The translations under genes and the position numbers were made by a program. A model generated the notes under the pieces. The model ran no database searches. It saw only the letters and a list, made by a program, of their open reading frames with translations, and was not told where the DNA came from. DNA of 23,668 nucleotides from Bacteroides sp. (GTDB taxonomy: Bacteria > Bacteroidota > Bacteroidia > Bacteroidales > Bacteroidaceae), in NCBI GenBank assembly GCA_021204375.1, contig JAJPZL010000023.1:1-23668 (forward strand), read 5' to 3'. Each line of letters begins with the position of its first letter. The first letter of the stretch is position 1. Below, piece by piece: positions 1 through 9,524 of this stretch.

Positions 1-51
1 ATAACATACACACTTCGGGGGATGTTGTGATGTAGTTCGGAAAAAATAGAT

Positions 52-59
52 TAATTTTG
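52..59 (+). promoter_or_regulatory. -7 promoter box of gltX
   Basis: TAATTTTG matches the Bacteroidota -7 consensus TAnnTTTG. A TTG at 25-27 is the only candidate -33 element and its spacing is a little long. Transcription would start near 65, leaving a leader of about 20 bases before the ATG at 84. The box overlaps the alternative TTG start at 57, which argues against that start. Confidence 0.55.
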
Positions 60-83
60 CCGCGGTTTACACAAAGAAACATT

Positions 84-1604
84 ATGCCGAAAAGAAAAGT
101 AAGAGTTCGTTTTGCCCCCAGTCCTACAGGGGCTCTCCATATCGGTGGAGTTCGTACAGCTTTGTATAACTATCTGTTTGCCCGTCAGCACGGGGGTAAA
201 TTTATTCTTCGGATCGAAGATACAGACTCTACCCGTTTTGTGCCGGGTGCAGAAGAGTACATCTTAGAAACCTTTCAATGGCTGGGGCTCTCTTTTGACG
301 AGGGAGTCGGCGTAGGAGGTGATCATGGACCTTATCATCAATCCGAACGGCGGGAGATCTATAAGAAATATGTGGATCAGCTTCTGCAGGAAGGAAAAGC
401 GTATATTGCTTTTGATACTCCTGAAGAGCTGGAGGCTAAACGCAAGGAGATCTCTAATTTCCAGTATGATGCTTCTACCCGTATGGGGATGAGGAACTCT
501 CTTACGCTGTCGGCGGAGGAGGTAAAGAAACTGATCGCTGCCGGTGATCAGTATGTGGTACGTATTAAGATCGCACCCGGCGAAGAGGTTGTGGTCAATG
601 ATATTATCCGTGGAGAGGTGACCATTCACTCTTCTGTACTGGATGATAAAGTACTTTATAAATCAGCGGATCAGTTACCCACTTATCACTTAGCTAATAT
701 CGTGGATGATCACCTGATGGAGATAACCCATGTGATCCGGGGTGAAGAGTGGTTACCCTCTGCACCGCTCCATGTTTTGTTATACCGGGCACTGGGATGG
801 GAAGATACGATGCCACGTTTTGCTCATTTACCTTTGTTGTTGAAGCCCGATGGGAACGGAAAACTGAGTAAGCGGGACGGCGATCGCCTGGGATTTCCTG
901 TTTTCCCGCTGGAATGGAAAGACCCGAAATCCGGTGAGACTTTCAGTGGCTATCGTGAATCGGGTTATCTGCCTGAAGCCGTTATTAACTTCCTGGCACT
1001 TTTGGGATGGAATCCCGGTAACGACCAGGAGTTGCTTTCGTTGGATGAACTGATTAAACTCTTTGATCTGGCCCGTTGCAGCAGATCGGGAGCTAAATTT
1101 GATTTTGAAAAAGGGAAATGGTTTAATCACCAATATATACAGCAGCAATCCAATGAAGAGATCGCTTCTTTATTTATGCCTGTGCTGAAAGAAAAAGGGG
1201 TGGAAGCTCCCGTTGAGAGGGTTGCTACAGTGGCCGGACTGATGAAAGAGCGTATCAATTTTATCAGTGAACTGTTGGATGCCGCTTCTTTCTTTTTTGT
1301 AGCTCCTGAGAGTTATGATGAAAAAACAGTGAAGAAACGCTGGAAAGAAGATACTCCGGAAAGACTAACGGAACTTGCTTCACTTCTGGAAAACTTATCG
1401 GACTTTTCGGCAGAAAATCAGGAAAAAGAGGTCAAAGGATGGATTGAAGCCAGTGGTTATTACCTGGGAAATATCATGAATGCTTTCCGGTTATCGGTGG
1501 TCGGTGAACCGAAAGGTCCTCATATATTTGACATTACAGCTTTGCTGGGTAAAGAGGAGAGCGTAAAACGTATTCGTAAAGCAGTAGAAGTAATCAGGAA
1601 ATAA
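84..1604 (+). CDS. gltX: Glutamyl-tRNA synthetase
   Basis: This cytoplasmic class I aminoacyl-tRNA synthetase charges tRNA-Glu with glutamate using ATP. The product is 506 residues, normal for the family. The opening matches the GluRS signature, [14 protein letters not shown], with the HIGH-type motif HIGG at residues 19-22. The KMSKS-type loop is KLSKR at residues 260-264, followed by DGD. The C-terminal third is the helical anticodon-binding region. I chose the ATG at 84 because the family signature begins right after it; the frame could be opened upstream at TTG 57, but that lies inside the promoter box. The gene is followed after 7 bases by waaA, so the two are probably cotranscribed. I see no damage in the frame. 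Confidence 0.97.
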   Translation: MPKRKVRVRFAPSPTGALHIGGVRTALYNYLFARQHGGKFILRIEDTDSTRFVPGAEEYILETFQWLGLSFDEGVGVGGDHGPYHQSERREIYKKYVDQLLQEGKAYIAFDTPEELEAKRKEISNFQYDASTRMGMRNSLTLSAEEVKKLIAAGDQYVVRIKIAPGEEVVVNDIIRGEVTIHSSVLDDKVLYKSADQLPTYHLANIVDDHLMEITHVIRGEEWLPSAPLHVLLYRALGWEDTMPRFAHLPLLLKPDGNGKLSKRDGDRLGFPVFPLEWKDPKSGETFSGYRESGYLPEAVINFLALLGWNPGNDQELLSLDELIKLFDLARCSRSGAKFDFEKGKWFNHQYIQQQSNEEIASLFMPVLKEKGVEAPVERVATVAGLMKERINFISELLDAASFFFVAPESYDEKTVKKRWKEDTPERLTELASLLENLSDFSAENQEKEVKGWIEASGYYLGNIMNAFRLSVVGEPKGPHIFDITALLGKEESVKRIRKAVEVIRK

Positions 1605-1611
1605 AATCCGG

Positions 1612-2832
1612 ATGATTTACAATATTGCTATCTTTTTATATAATCTGGGAGTTCACGTGGCGGCTCTTTTCGGCCGCAAGCCCCGGAAAATGATCAAAGG
1701 GCATTGGATCGTGTATGACCTGTTACGCCAGCAACGGGAGAAAGATGCTAAGTATATCTGGTTCCATGCTGCTTCCTTAGGTGAATTTGAACAGGGGTGT
1801 CCTCTGATCGAAAAGATCAAAGCGGAACATCCGGAATATAAAATACTCCTGACTTTCTTTTCTCCTTCAGGCTATGAAGTAAGAAAACACTATGAACAGG
1901 CTGATATTATCTGTTATCTGCCCTTTGATAAGCCCCGGAATGTGCAGAAGTTCCTGGATCTGGCCCGCCCTTCTATGGCTTTCTTTATTAAATACGAATT
2001 CTGGAAGAATTACTTAGATGGGTTAAAGGATCACCATATACCGGTGTATAGTGTCTCTTCTATCTTCCGCAAGGATCAGATCTTCTTTAAGTGGTACGGA
2101 GGTACTTACCGGGATGTATTGAAAGACTTTGATCATCTCTTTGTACAGAATGAAGCTTCCCGGAGATTCCTGGCTAAGATCGGTATTGACCAGGTTACGG
2201 TAACAGGGGATACCCGTTTTGACCGTGTACTCCAGATCCGGCAACAAGCCAAAGAACTTCCTTTGGTAGAGAAATTTAAAAATAATTCACTGACCCTGGT
2301 CGCGGGTAGTTCCTGGGGTCCTGATGAAGATCTTTTTATCCGGTATTTCAATGAGAATCCTCGGCTTAAGCTTATTATCGCTCCCCATGTTATTGATGAA
2401 AATCATCTGGTAGAGATCATCAACAAGATCAAACGTCCGTATGTGCGTTACAGTAAAGCGACTCCTTCCAGGCTGGCTGCTGCCGATTGTCTGATCATAG
2501 ATTGTTTCGGATTGCTCTCTTCCATTTACCGGTATGGAGAGATCGCCTATATCGGTGGGGGATTCGGAGTCGGTATCCACAACATCCTGGAGGCGACCGT
2601 ATATGGTATACCTGTGATCTTCGGACCTAATTTCCAGAAATTTATGGAAGCCCGCCAGCTACTTGAAGTACAGGGAGCGATCACTATTCAATCGTATGAA
2701 GAGTTAAAAACTGAACTGAACCGGATGATCAGCGATCCTTCTTACTTAGACCAGCTCGGCATCAATGCGGCTGATTACGTGAAGTCCTGTTCCGGCGCTA
2801 CCGATAAAATACTCAGCCATATCCGTTTCTGA
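1612..2832 (+). CDS. waaA: 3-deoxy-D-manno-octulosonic acid (Kdo) transferase
   Basis: The predicted product transfers Kdo from CMP-Kdo to the lipid A precursor at the inner face of the inner membrane, the first step of lipopolysaccharide core assembly (family GT30). It is 406 residues long. An N-terminal hydrophobic stretch (about residues 2-20) would act as membrane anchor. The family motif HAASLGEFEQG follows, with the glutamate at residue 58 in the place of the catalytic base. The C-terminal GT-B half carries the signature GGGFGVGIHNILEA (residues 315-328), where E327 would contact the nucleotide sugar, and then PVIFGPN. It starts 7 bases after gltX and converges on the carbonic anhydrase-like gene with only 4 bases between stops. 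No terminator hairpin fits in that gap. Confidence 0.95.
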   Translation: MIYNIAIFLYNLGVHVAALFGRKPRKMIKGHWIVYDLLRQQREKDAKYIWFHAASLGEFEQGCPLIEKIKAEHPEYKILLTFFSPSGYEVRKHYEQADIICYLPFDKPRNVQKFLDLARPSMAFFIKYEFWKNYLDGLKDHHIPVYSVSSIFRKDQIFFKWYGGTYRDVLKDFDHLFVQNEASRRFLAKIGIDQVTVTGDTRFDRVLQIRQQAKELPLVEKFKNNSLTLVAGSSWGPDEDLFIRYFNENPRLKLIIAPHVIDENHLVEIINKIKRPYVRYSKATPSRLAAADCLIIDCFGLLSSIYRYGEIAYIGGGFGVGIHNILEATVYGIPVIFGPNFQKFMEARQLLEVQGAITIQSYEELKTELNRMISDPSYLDQLGINAADYVKSCSGATDKILSHIRF

Positions 2833-2836
2833 TCGT

Positions 2837-3361
2837 TTACTCTTCCTCCTTTTTATACCATTCTGAGTAGAAAATGTAGTTGTGTGCTATCTTCTGATTG
2901 AGCTCTTTAGCCTGTGCCGGATCAACTTTCTTGATGAACCTGGCAGGTACACCTGCCCAGAGGGTGTACGGTTCGATCACTGTATTGCTTAATACCAATG
3001 AACCGGCCGCTACAATGGCGTCTTCTCCCACTATGGCATGATCCAGGATAGTAGATCCCATCCCAATGAGTGCATAGCTCTTTATCTGTGCTCCGTGAAT
3101 AGTTACGTTGTGCCCTACAGAGACATAATCTTCAATTTCTACGACTGATTTCTCATAGAGGGTATGGAGTACCGTGCCATCCTGGATATTGACCTGATTT
3201 CCTATCCGGATAGGGTTTACATCCCCGCGCAGTACGGTATTGTACCAGATGCTGCAATCTTTACCTATGGTAACATCTCCTATAAGAGTTGCGTTCTCTG
3301 CTAAGAAGCAGTTCTCTCCGATCACCGGGGAGAATCCCCGTACTGATTTAATTAATGCCAT
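2837..3361 (-). CDS. Gamma-class carbonic anhydrase-like hexapeptide protein
   Basis: This 174-residue protein is a left-handed beta-helix of hexapeptide repeats, visible as repeated I/V-G-x-x steps through most of its length, with a helical tail. It keeps the gamma carbonic anhydrase residues: three putative zinc ligands H66, H84 and H89, plus R45, D47, Q60 and D61. That fits the YrdA/PaaY/CaiE-like branch, whose members may hydrate carbon dioxide or only bind metal; activity cannot be read from sequence. The protein is probably a cytoplasmic trimer. It is the last gene of the leftward five-gene run, starting 22 bases after the restored stop of the histidine kinase. Its function is not obviously linked to that kinase. 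Confidence 0.9.
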   Translation of the reverse strand: MALIKSVRGFSPVIGENCFLAENATLIGDVTIGKDCSIWYNTVLRGDVNPIRIGNQVNIQDGTVLHTLYEKSVVEIEDYVSVGHNVTIHGAQIKSYALIGMGSTILDHAIVGEDAIVAAGSLVLSNTVIEPYTLWAGVPARFIKKVDPAQAKELNQKIAHNYIFYSEWYKKEEE

Positions 3362-3383
3362 ATATTTTATAGTGTTATAAGTT

Positions 3384-5859
3384 TCAGGAGCGTCTCTTTT
3401 TGTACTGTTCCGCCTTCTCCAGTATTGCGTCTATTTTTTCTAACAGGGTAATTGTCTCCTGCCGGATCTCTTCAGACCAGTTATCTGCTTCCGGCTTCTC
3501 CAGCCTGGATAGTGTCTTTACGCACTCCACCGCACCGATCAATATAAAGAGCGGAAGCATCTTATGGGAAACAGCCGCCAGTTCATTTCTGTTCTCCTTT
3601 TTTTTGCTTCCTCCATTAGAGCACGGTTTTTATAGGTCTCTGTGATAAAGGTTTCCAGTATCTTATCAGAGGCTTCCCGGTCTTCGGCAGAAAAAGAGAG
3701 CAGAGCCGAAAAGTTCACTTCTTCTTCCTGCTCAGGTAGTAATTCTGCCGGCTCATTGGACTCTTTCTGGTGGATTATGTGGGGTATATCTGCCAGCGAG
3801 AATGGTTTATGCAGGCAGTCAAAGAATCCTTCACGGCGAAAATCTTCCCGGCTCATATCGCTTCTGGCTGTTACGGCGATCACAGGAATGGTCCGCACCT
3901 GTTCCATATTGGAACCACGGAGTAACTTTAACAGGTCAAAGCCATTCATAGCGGGCATTTGTACATCGGTAAGCAGAAAATCAAAACTTTCCAGTCTCAA
4001 GCGGCTGACCAGCTCTTCCGGATGGTTGCAGGTTACCACCTGGTGGCCCCCTCTTTCCAGCATAGTAGCTGTAAGGCGTAGCTGGATCGGGTCATCGTCG
4101 ATCAGAATGATCCGGTAGGATCGTTCCCGGGCCGGTTCCGGTTCCTTTTTAGAGACCGGAGCATTACGCTGGGATCGTTTTACAGCATATAGTGGTATGA
4201 TTACAGTAAAGGTACTTCCTTTTCCTTCTGTACTACTTACCCAGATCCTTCCCTCTAAAAGGGTCACCAGTTTTTTTACGATGGAGAGTCCCAGCCCGAA
4301 ACCCTCTTCTCCCTGGGCACCCGAAAGCCGGGTAAATTCCCGGAATATCTTTTCCGTATCCTCCTGCGACATTCCCGGCCCTGTATCCGCTATGGATAGT
4401 ACCAGTTGCTGCGATAAAAAGCGGGCTTTAATGGTTACTCCTCCCTGTTGGGTAATTTAAGGGCATTGGATAACAGGTTGTCGGTGATCTGCCTGATCCG
4501 TATCGGGTCACTGATGTAGTTACCGTTCAGTTCCGGATCAATATCAGTTCTTAGTTCCAGCCCTTTTCCCTGGGTAATGGGAGTAAAGCTGGTGGTGATC
4601 TCTTTCAGTAGTTCGTCCGGATTGAAACTGACACGGTTCACCTCTGCCTTGTTCATATCCAACCGATGGAAATCCAGCAAACTATTGACCAGTTTCAGTA
4701 ATAATTCCGAAGAACTTTTCATACTGTCTAAGTAGAATTGTTGCCGTCCGTCCCGGGCCAAGCTGGTAAGCAGCTCTGTATAGCCAATAATAGAACCCAA
4801 CGGAGCTTTAAAATCATGGGTAATGGTAAGCATTAATTGTTCCCGGGCCTGTAATAACTCTTCCGAGCGCATGTTGGCTGCCTCCAGTTCACGACGGTAG
4901 CGGTTGCTCCGGGCCAGGTCGCGCCATATAATGAGCAGGAAAAGGGCTGAGAAGATCACTCCACTGGTTGCAATGGCGGATATGGTACGGATAGACTTTT
5001 CGCGTACCTCTTTTTGCCTTTCGGCTTTTTGCAGGAACAGATGATCTTCTTCCTGTTCAAAATCCTGTAAAAGCTGGTTGATTTTAGTACTTAACCGTTC
5101 GCTGTTGATACGGAGATGGTTGGTCTGGGCCAGGAGTTCAGACTCCATCTCCCGCTGCATGATCGCTACCTCTTCCTGAATATTGCGGAAGATGGCTACT
5201 ACCGAATCGGCTTTGTTAAATGCATTGTAGATCGTATCGGCTACAATGGTACTGGAAGTATTGACCGTAAAGGTAGAATCTTCCTTATGGGGGCTAAAAG
5301 CCTCTGCCAGTCGTTTAAAGAAGTTCTTTTTAGGTTGATGAGTGACTACGGTATCCCGGTTAATAATTTCCCGGTACTGTATCTGTTGTTCGTTGATAAT
5401 GGAATCCTGTTGGGCCAGAATGCGTTCGATATTAACCTGGTAGATCCGTTCGGGCCGGGCAGAACGTTGGGTACGCAAAAGCGAAGAGATATTGTGCTGT
5501 TTTTGTTGAAGAAGCTGTGAAATGCTGTCTATCCTGAGCCATTGCAGGGTATCTGTGGAGAAACTTTTCAGCGTATCAATAGAGACCAGGGTCGATTGCA
5601 TTGCCTCCCGGTAACGCGGATAATCACTTAGCTGCCCTGCACTGAGGGATTGCCCGATCGCTTCCAGCTGGTACAGGTTTAACAAAGTGACGTTCACCGC
5701 CCTCCGCCGGGCATTCATCTCCATCTCTTCCTCATCGAAGGAGAGTAAATGCATCATTTCCTGCTGGATATACCACCCGGAAAAGAGTAACACGGCTATC
5801 AGCATGAGGTAACCGGCTGTCACTATAAAATTGATCGATTTGCTGGGCTTTTTAGGCAT
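3384..5859 (-). pseudogene. Hybrid histidine kinase (HisKA-HATPase-REC-Hpt), two frameshifts
   Basis: An inner-membrane sensor kinase interrupted twice. Piece one (from the ATG at 5859; 474 codons to the stop at 4435) has TM1 at about residues 9-31, a coiled-coil-rich periplasmic part, TM2 at about 291-312, and HisKA with H348 in TITHDFKAPLG. It ends just after the N box DNLLSNALK. One missing base near 4454 (AAATTACC where AAATTTACC restores the frame) breaks it. Piece two continues with DTGPGM, GFGLGLSIV and a receiver domain (phospho-acceptor D632 in LLTDVQMP, lysine in HKPF). An eight-A tract (minus strand, 3598-3605) needs one more A to reach the last part, an Hpt-like domain with H766 in SHKMLPLF, ending at 3384. 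With both bases restored the total is 825 residues, and 2478 bases divide exactly by three. It may be a recent pseudogene or may carry sequencing errors. Confidence 0.9.
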
Positions 5860-5867
5860 ATTGTTTT

Positions 5868-7208
5868 TTATACTCCTCTGGTTTGTTGCCTGAAACGCAA
5901 ATATAGCATAATTCCCGCACTTGTAAGCCCAAAAGGAAAAGCCATCCATATTCCCGTAATACCCCATCCCAGCATAAAACCGAAAATATAGCCGGCAGGA
6001 AGGGAAATGATAAAGTAGGAGATAAAAGCGATGATCATCATCGGCTTTACATCCGATATTTCCCTGAGGGCATTAGCAAAAGTAATTTGCAAACCATCCC
6101 CAAACTGATACAACAGCATAGGGAGCATAAGCGATACTACTATCATACTTACCTGGGTATCGTCCGTAAACCATCCACCCAGTTGATAGCGCAGCATGTA
6201 AATAAGTCCGGAAGCTACTATCGCCATTAACATAATAATATGAAAACCCGAATATGCAGTCCGCCTTACATTCTGTATATCTCCTGTTCCTGTAAAGTTA
6301 CTCACCCTTACGGCTATAGCAGCTCCCATTCCGTAATACATCAGGAAACAAAAAGTAGAGACAGTAAGCATGATCTGATGGGATGCCAGTTCAAGAGCTC
6401 CCAGCCATCCTACTATTACTGTACTCAGGCTAAAGGAAGCCGTTTCCATTCCCATCTGGAAACCGAGCGGCCACCCCAGTGTATTGAGTCTTCTGAACAA
6501 ACTTTTGAGAAAACCTTTTTTCCGGAACCCTTTCCGGTATTCGGCATACCGGTTGCTTCTGGTAAAAATGAAATAGAAGATTATTACCATTACAATACGG
6601 GAGAGAAGAGTAGCTATCCCCGCACCGATGAGTCCCAGTTCCGGCAATCCCCACTTTCCGTAAATAAGCAGGTAGTTACCTCCGATGTTCAAAACATTCC
6701 CTCCCAGCATGATCCACATAGAAGTTTTTGTATCGGTAATGCTATTAGCAAACTGCTTAAAAGCATTGAAAAGCATGACAAAAACAAGAGAAACCAGTAG
6801 TATCAGGAAATAAGGACGGATCAGAGGAAGTAACTCTTCCGGTTGCCCCAGCCTATCTACATTCAGGTAAAGCATAAGCATTACGAACATCAGCACCAGG
6901 CTTACCAGAAAATTAGCTGCCAGGCTGTTTTTAAGCACCTTCCCGGCCCCGGTATAGTCCCGGTTCCCGTATAATCCTCCCACTATGGGGGTAAGGTCAT
7001 AAGAAAAACCGGTACCAAAAATAATAGCCAGGTTAAACATCTGGTTGACAAACGAAGCAGCAGCCAGTTCACTGGTACTGTGGTGGCCGATCATCATCGT
7101 ATCGGCAAACCCCAGCACAATAATACCCAGTTGTCCGATCACGATCGGGATCCCCAGGATAAAGAGGGCTTTATAATGGTGCTTATAATCGTTTAAAGCT
7201 CTCAGCAT
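5868..7208 (-). CDS. MATE family multidrug efflux transporter
   Basis: A 446-residue inner-membrane protein with about twelve hydrophobic segments, matching the MATE (MatE) family of cation-coupled drug and metabolite exporters such as NorM and DinF. The N-terminal half shows the typical opening IPIVIGQLGIIVLGFADTMMIG and the second half repeats the fold near GWPLGFQMGMETASF. The substrate cannot be predicted. I placed the start at the ATG at 7208, because residues upstream in the open frame (from 7268) are not family-like and lie wholly inside the M16 gene. This ATG overlaps the M16 stop (ATGCTGA, 7 bases shared), a layout typical of translational coupling. The stop is 8 bases before the kinase start. 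Confidence 0.92.
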   Translation of the reverse strand: MLRALNDYKHHYKALFILGIPIVIGQLGIIVLGFADTMMIGHHSTSELAAASFVNQMFNLAIIFGTGFSYDLTPIVGGLYGNRDYTGAGKVLKNSLAANFLVSLVLMFVMLMLYLNVDRLGQPEELLPLIRPYFLILLVSLVFVMLFNAFKQFANSITDTKTSMWIMLGGNVLNIGGNYLLIYGKWGLPELGLIGAGIATLLSRIVMVIIFYFIFTRSNRYAEYRKGFRKKGFLKSLFRRLNTLGWPLGFQMGMETASFSLSTVIVGWLGALELASHQIMLTVSTFCFLMYYGMGAAIAVRVSNFTGTGDIQNVRRTAYSGFHIIMLMAIVASGLIYMLRYQLGGWFTDDTQVSMIVVSLMLPMLLYQFGDGLQITFANALREISDVKPMMIIAFISYFIISLPAGYIFGFMLGWGITGIWMAFPFGLTSAGIMLYLRFRQQTRGV

Positions 7209-8449
7209 TTGGGCCTGTCTGATAAATAGTAGAGTACAGAGCTGTTCTCGGCAACAAAGGTACGGCACGCTACCTCCTGTAAGCGTTCCGGTGTAATGCT
7301 TCGGTAACGTTCAACTTCCTGGTCTATATTTTCTGCTTTTCCAAGCAGTTCGTGATAAGCTAAAGCAGTCGCTATATGCAGGTAGTTGATATTTCCGAAG
7401 ATATGTGTACTTTCAAATTTATTCTTTACCTTTTCCAGTTCCTCTTCCGCTACAGCCCGGGTGCATAGTTCGTGTAGCTCTGCCCGGACGGCGGCTTCTG
7501 CCTCTTCCATGCTTACACCGGGAGCCGGCCTTCCTGCGATCTGGAAAAGTCCGGGTTCGATCGTGCCCGAAATATAAGCATCTATACTGGTAAATAATTT
7601 TTTTTCCTGTACCAGGTGACGATTAAAACGGCTGGAACGGCCGTTACTGAGCAGATCGCTTATGATATCAAAGGCATAGTAATCCGGATCCTTACGGGAG
7701 GCCATGTGAAAAACCATATAAAGGGAATCCAGGGGTACATTCCGTTCCACAGTGAGTCTGCGTTCTTCTGTTTGCGGTGGTTCCTGAGGCAGATCTCTTA
7801 CAGGTACATGGCGACGGGGAATGGGACCGAACCATTTTTCTGCCAGTTCCAACACTTTTTCGAAAGGAATATTACCGGTGACCGAGAGGATCACATTATC
7901 AGGTGTATAATAGGTAAAAAAGAAATCCCTGACCTCTTCCAGGGTAGCTTCTGCAATATGCTCCGGTTTTTTACCGATAGTAGGCCAGCGGTAAGGGTGT
8001 ACCTTGAAGGCTAGCGGACGTAACAGATGCTCTACATCTCCGTAGGGTTGATTCAGGCAGCGTTGTTTGAACTCTTCCATTACTACCCCTCTCTGTATTT
8101 CCAGACTCTTCTCATTAAAATCGAGTGACAACATCCGGTCGCTTTCCAGCCAGAAGGCAGTCTCTGCATTCTGTGCCGGTATGGAGATATAATAATTAGT
8201 CAGGTCGTTACTGGTCCAGGCATTGTTCTCACCACCTGCCAGTTGTACCGGGCCATCGTAATCCGGGATATTCACTGATCCTCCGAACATCAGGTGTTCA
8301 AAGAGATGGGCAAATCCTGTATGAGCAGGGTTTTCATCTTTTGCTCCCACATCGTACAGTACATTGACAGCCACCATTTGAGTACTGTTCATCTCATGGT
8401 GTACAATACGAAGTCCGTTAGAGAGCGTGTGCTTATTGATCGTTGTCAT
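7202..8449 (-). CDS. M16 family zinc metallopeptidase
   Basis: A 415-residue peptidase of the pitrilysin/processing-peptidase family (M16B-like). The inverted zinc motif HxxEH is HLFEH at residues 48-52, and the third ligand is expected in VVMEEF (E125 or E126). The second, non-catalytic M16 domain follows, with a SRFNRHLVQEKKL segment typical of the family. Length fits a single active subunit. No signal peptide is visible, so export is uncertain, although many relatives are periplasmic or cytoplasmic. No inactive M16C partner gene is present in this window. The ATG directly abuts the TAA of the cyclophilin gene (TAAATG), and the 3' end overlaps the MATE start by 7 bases. All three are therefore very probably one operon. 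Confidence 0.93.
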   Translation of the reverse strand: MTTINKHTLSNGLRIVHHEMNSTQMVAVNVLYDVGAKDENPAHTGFAHLFEHLMFGGSVNIPDYDGPVQLAGGENNAWTSNDLTNYYISIPAQNAETAFWLESDRMLSLDFNEKSLEIQRGVVMEEFKQRCLNQPYGDVEHLLRPLAFKVHPYRWPTIGKKPEHIAEATLEEVRDFFFTYYTPDNVILSVTGNIPFEKVLELAEKWFGPIPRRHVPVRDLPQEPPQTEERRLTVERNVPLDSLYMVFHMASRKDPDYYAFDIISDLLSNGRSSRFNRHLVQEKKLFTSIDAYISGTIEPGLFQIAGRPAPGVSMEEAEAAVRAELHELCTRAVAEEELEKVKNKFESTHIFGNINYLHIATALAYHELLGKAENIDQEVERYRSITPERLQEVACRTFVAENSSVLYYLSDRPKC

Positions 8450-9292
8450 TTACTTTTGTATCGTCATCTTTAAAATCTGGATATCCTCTTCCGGTCGGTC
8501 GGCACGATTGGTCTTTACCTGCTGGATCTCATCCACCACTTCCATTCCTTCGACCACCTCACCAAACACGGTATATTCACCATCCAGGTGAGGAGTACCT
8601 CCGATAGTTGTATAGGCGGTAAATTGTTCCGGTGTGAACTGGAAATCAGGAAGTCCCGCTGCCTCTTTTTCTGCCTGGCCGATCAGCTCTTCCTGCAGGT
8701 TATACAATCCCTCTTCATCACCCTCTTTCCGCATTTTATAGATCTCCTTCATTCTTTTCTGTGCCAGTTGGTTAAAGATATTCTCCACTTTTCCCTGGTT
8801 TTTTTGCTCTTCCATTTCAAAAAGTGAAGTCCCGTCGTATACTTTTCCGGTGACAATGTAGAACTGGCAACCGGAGGATTCTTTTTCCGGATTTACATTG
8901 TCTCCCATACGAGCTGCACTTAGAGCCCCTTTTTTATGGAAATATTTCGGATAGACAAATTCAGCCGGAATAGTATAACCCACATCTCCCGATCCCAGCA
9001 TCTTGTCTTTGGGCGCATTTTTCGATTCCGGATCTCCTGCCTGGATCATAAACTCATTAATAACCCGGTGGAACAGCGTTCCTTCATAGGTTTTATCCTT
9101 GACTAATTTCAGGAAATTGTCCCTGTGCAGGGGAGTTTCATTGTACAGTTTTATCTTAATAGTGCCTTTGGCTGTTTCGATCAGTACGATCGGTTCCGTT
9201 TGATTTTCTATTTTTTCTTCTCTGTTTTTAGCACTGCAACCCATTACAAGGAGTGCGGTTATGGTAATTAAAAAAGTTTTTAAGATGTTCAT
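8450..9292 (-). CDS. Cyclophilin-type peptidyl-prolyl isomerase, lipoprotein
   Basis: This 280-residue protein catalyses cis-trans isomerisation of prolyl bonds and probably helps fold envelope proteins. The N-terminus is a lipoprotein signal, with a hydrophobic stretch ending LLVMGC and the lipidated cysteine at residue 19. The cyclophilin core has FHRVINEFMIQAGDP (residues 74-88; R76 and Q84 match the catalytic Arg and the Gln of CypA), then CQFYIVTG (142-149) and GEYTVFG (238-244). Between the last two motifs lies an insertion of about 75 highly charged, probably helical residues (about 153-229). I chose the ATG at 9292 because it gives an exact signal peptide; the upstream frame to 9331 overlaps the promoter box. 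It is first in the leftward run. Confidence 0.93.
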   Translation of the reverse strand: MNILKTFLITITALLVMGCSAKNREEKIENQTEPIVLIETAKGTIKIKLYNETPLHRDNFLKLVKDKTYEGTLFHRVINEFMIQAGDPESKNAPKDKMLGSGDVGYTIPAEFVYPKYFHKKGALSAARMGDNVNPEKESSGCQFYIVTGKVYDGTSLFEMEEQKNQGKVENIFNQLAQKRMKEIYKMRKEGDEEGLYNLQEELIGQAEKEAAGLPDFQFTPEQFTAYTTIGGTPHLDGEYTVFGEVVEGMEVVDEIQQVKTNRADRPEEDIQILKMTIQK

Positions 9293-9320
9293 GGCCTGTC
9301 TGCTAAGGATAATGAAGAGA

Positions 9321-9328
9321 CAAAGATA
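9321..9328 (-). promoter_or_regulatory. -7 promoter box of the cyclophilin-M16-MATE run
   Basis: Read on the minus strand this is TATCTTTG, a perfect TAnnTTTG box, placed to start transcription about 20 bases before the ATG at 9292. The only nearby TTTG (9346-9343) is too close for a standard -33 element, so the upstream half is weak. Confidence 0.5.
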
Positions 9329-9389
9329 CAATTTCTTTTTATCAAAAAGTTATTTTTCTCCTTTGGGAATAGCACTTGCTGCCCTATTA

Positions 9390-9469
9390 GGCAGGTAAGT
9401 ATAAAAGGCCTCTGCTGTAAGAAGTTTCCGTTACAACGGTATTGTTCCCGTAGTATATATTTACCTGCC
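9390..9469. promoter_or_regulatory. Long inverted repeat in a divergent promoter region
   Basis: Two 14-base arms, GGCAGGTAAGTATA at 9390-9403 and TATATTTACCTGCC at 9456-9469, are inverted copies with one mismatch and 52 bases between them. The spacer holds a near-central palindrome, CCGTTACAACGG at 9428-9439. The element lies between two divergent operons, upstream of the minus-strand promoter box and about 55 bases before tamB. It could be a paired operator or a cruciform; no binding protein can be named. Confidence 0.5.
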
Positions 9470-9495
9470 CGCAACATTTATTCGAAATTTTTTGT

Positions 9496-9503
9496 TTACT
9501 TTG
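9496..9503 (+). promoter_or_regulatory. Possible -7 box of tamB
   Basis: TTACTTTG matches TAnnTTTG except at the second base. It is about 21 bases before the tamB ATG. No well-spaced TTTG was found upstream. It is the best candidate in the gap but weak. Confidence 0.3.
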
Positions 9504-9524
9504 TATTGAAATCCAAAGATATGT

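Noticed and set aside
57..83. Nine extra codons at the gltX start from a TTG at 57
   Set aside because: The TTG overlaps a perfect -7 promoter box, and the family signature begins just after the ATG at 84.
3642..4118. A 158-codon plus-strand frame opposite the receiver region of the kinase
   Set aside because: The minus strand encodes clear REC motifs here; the plus-strand translation is Ser/Arg-rich shadow sequence.
6240..6800. A 186-codon plus-strand frame opposite the MATE gene
   Set aside because: It is the complement of a strongly conserved membrane protein gene and its translation shows no domain features.
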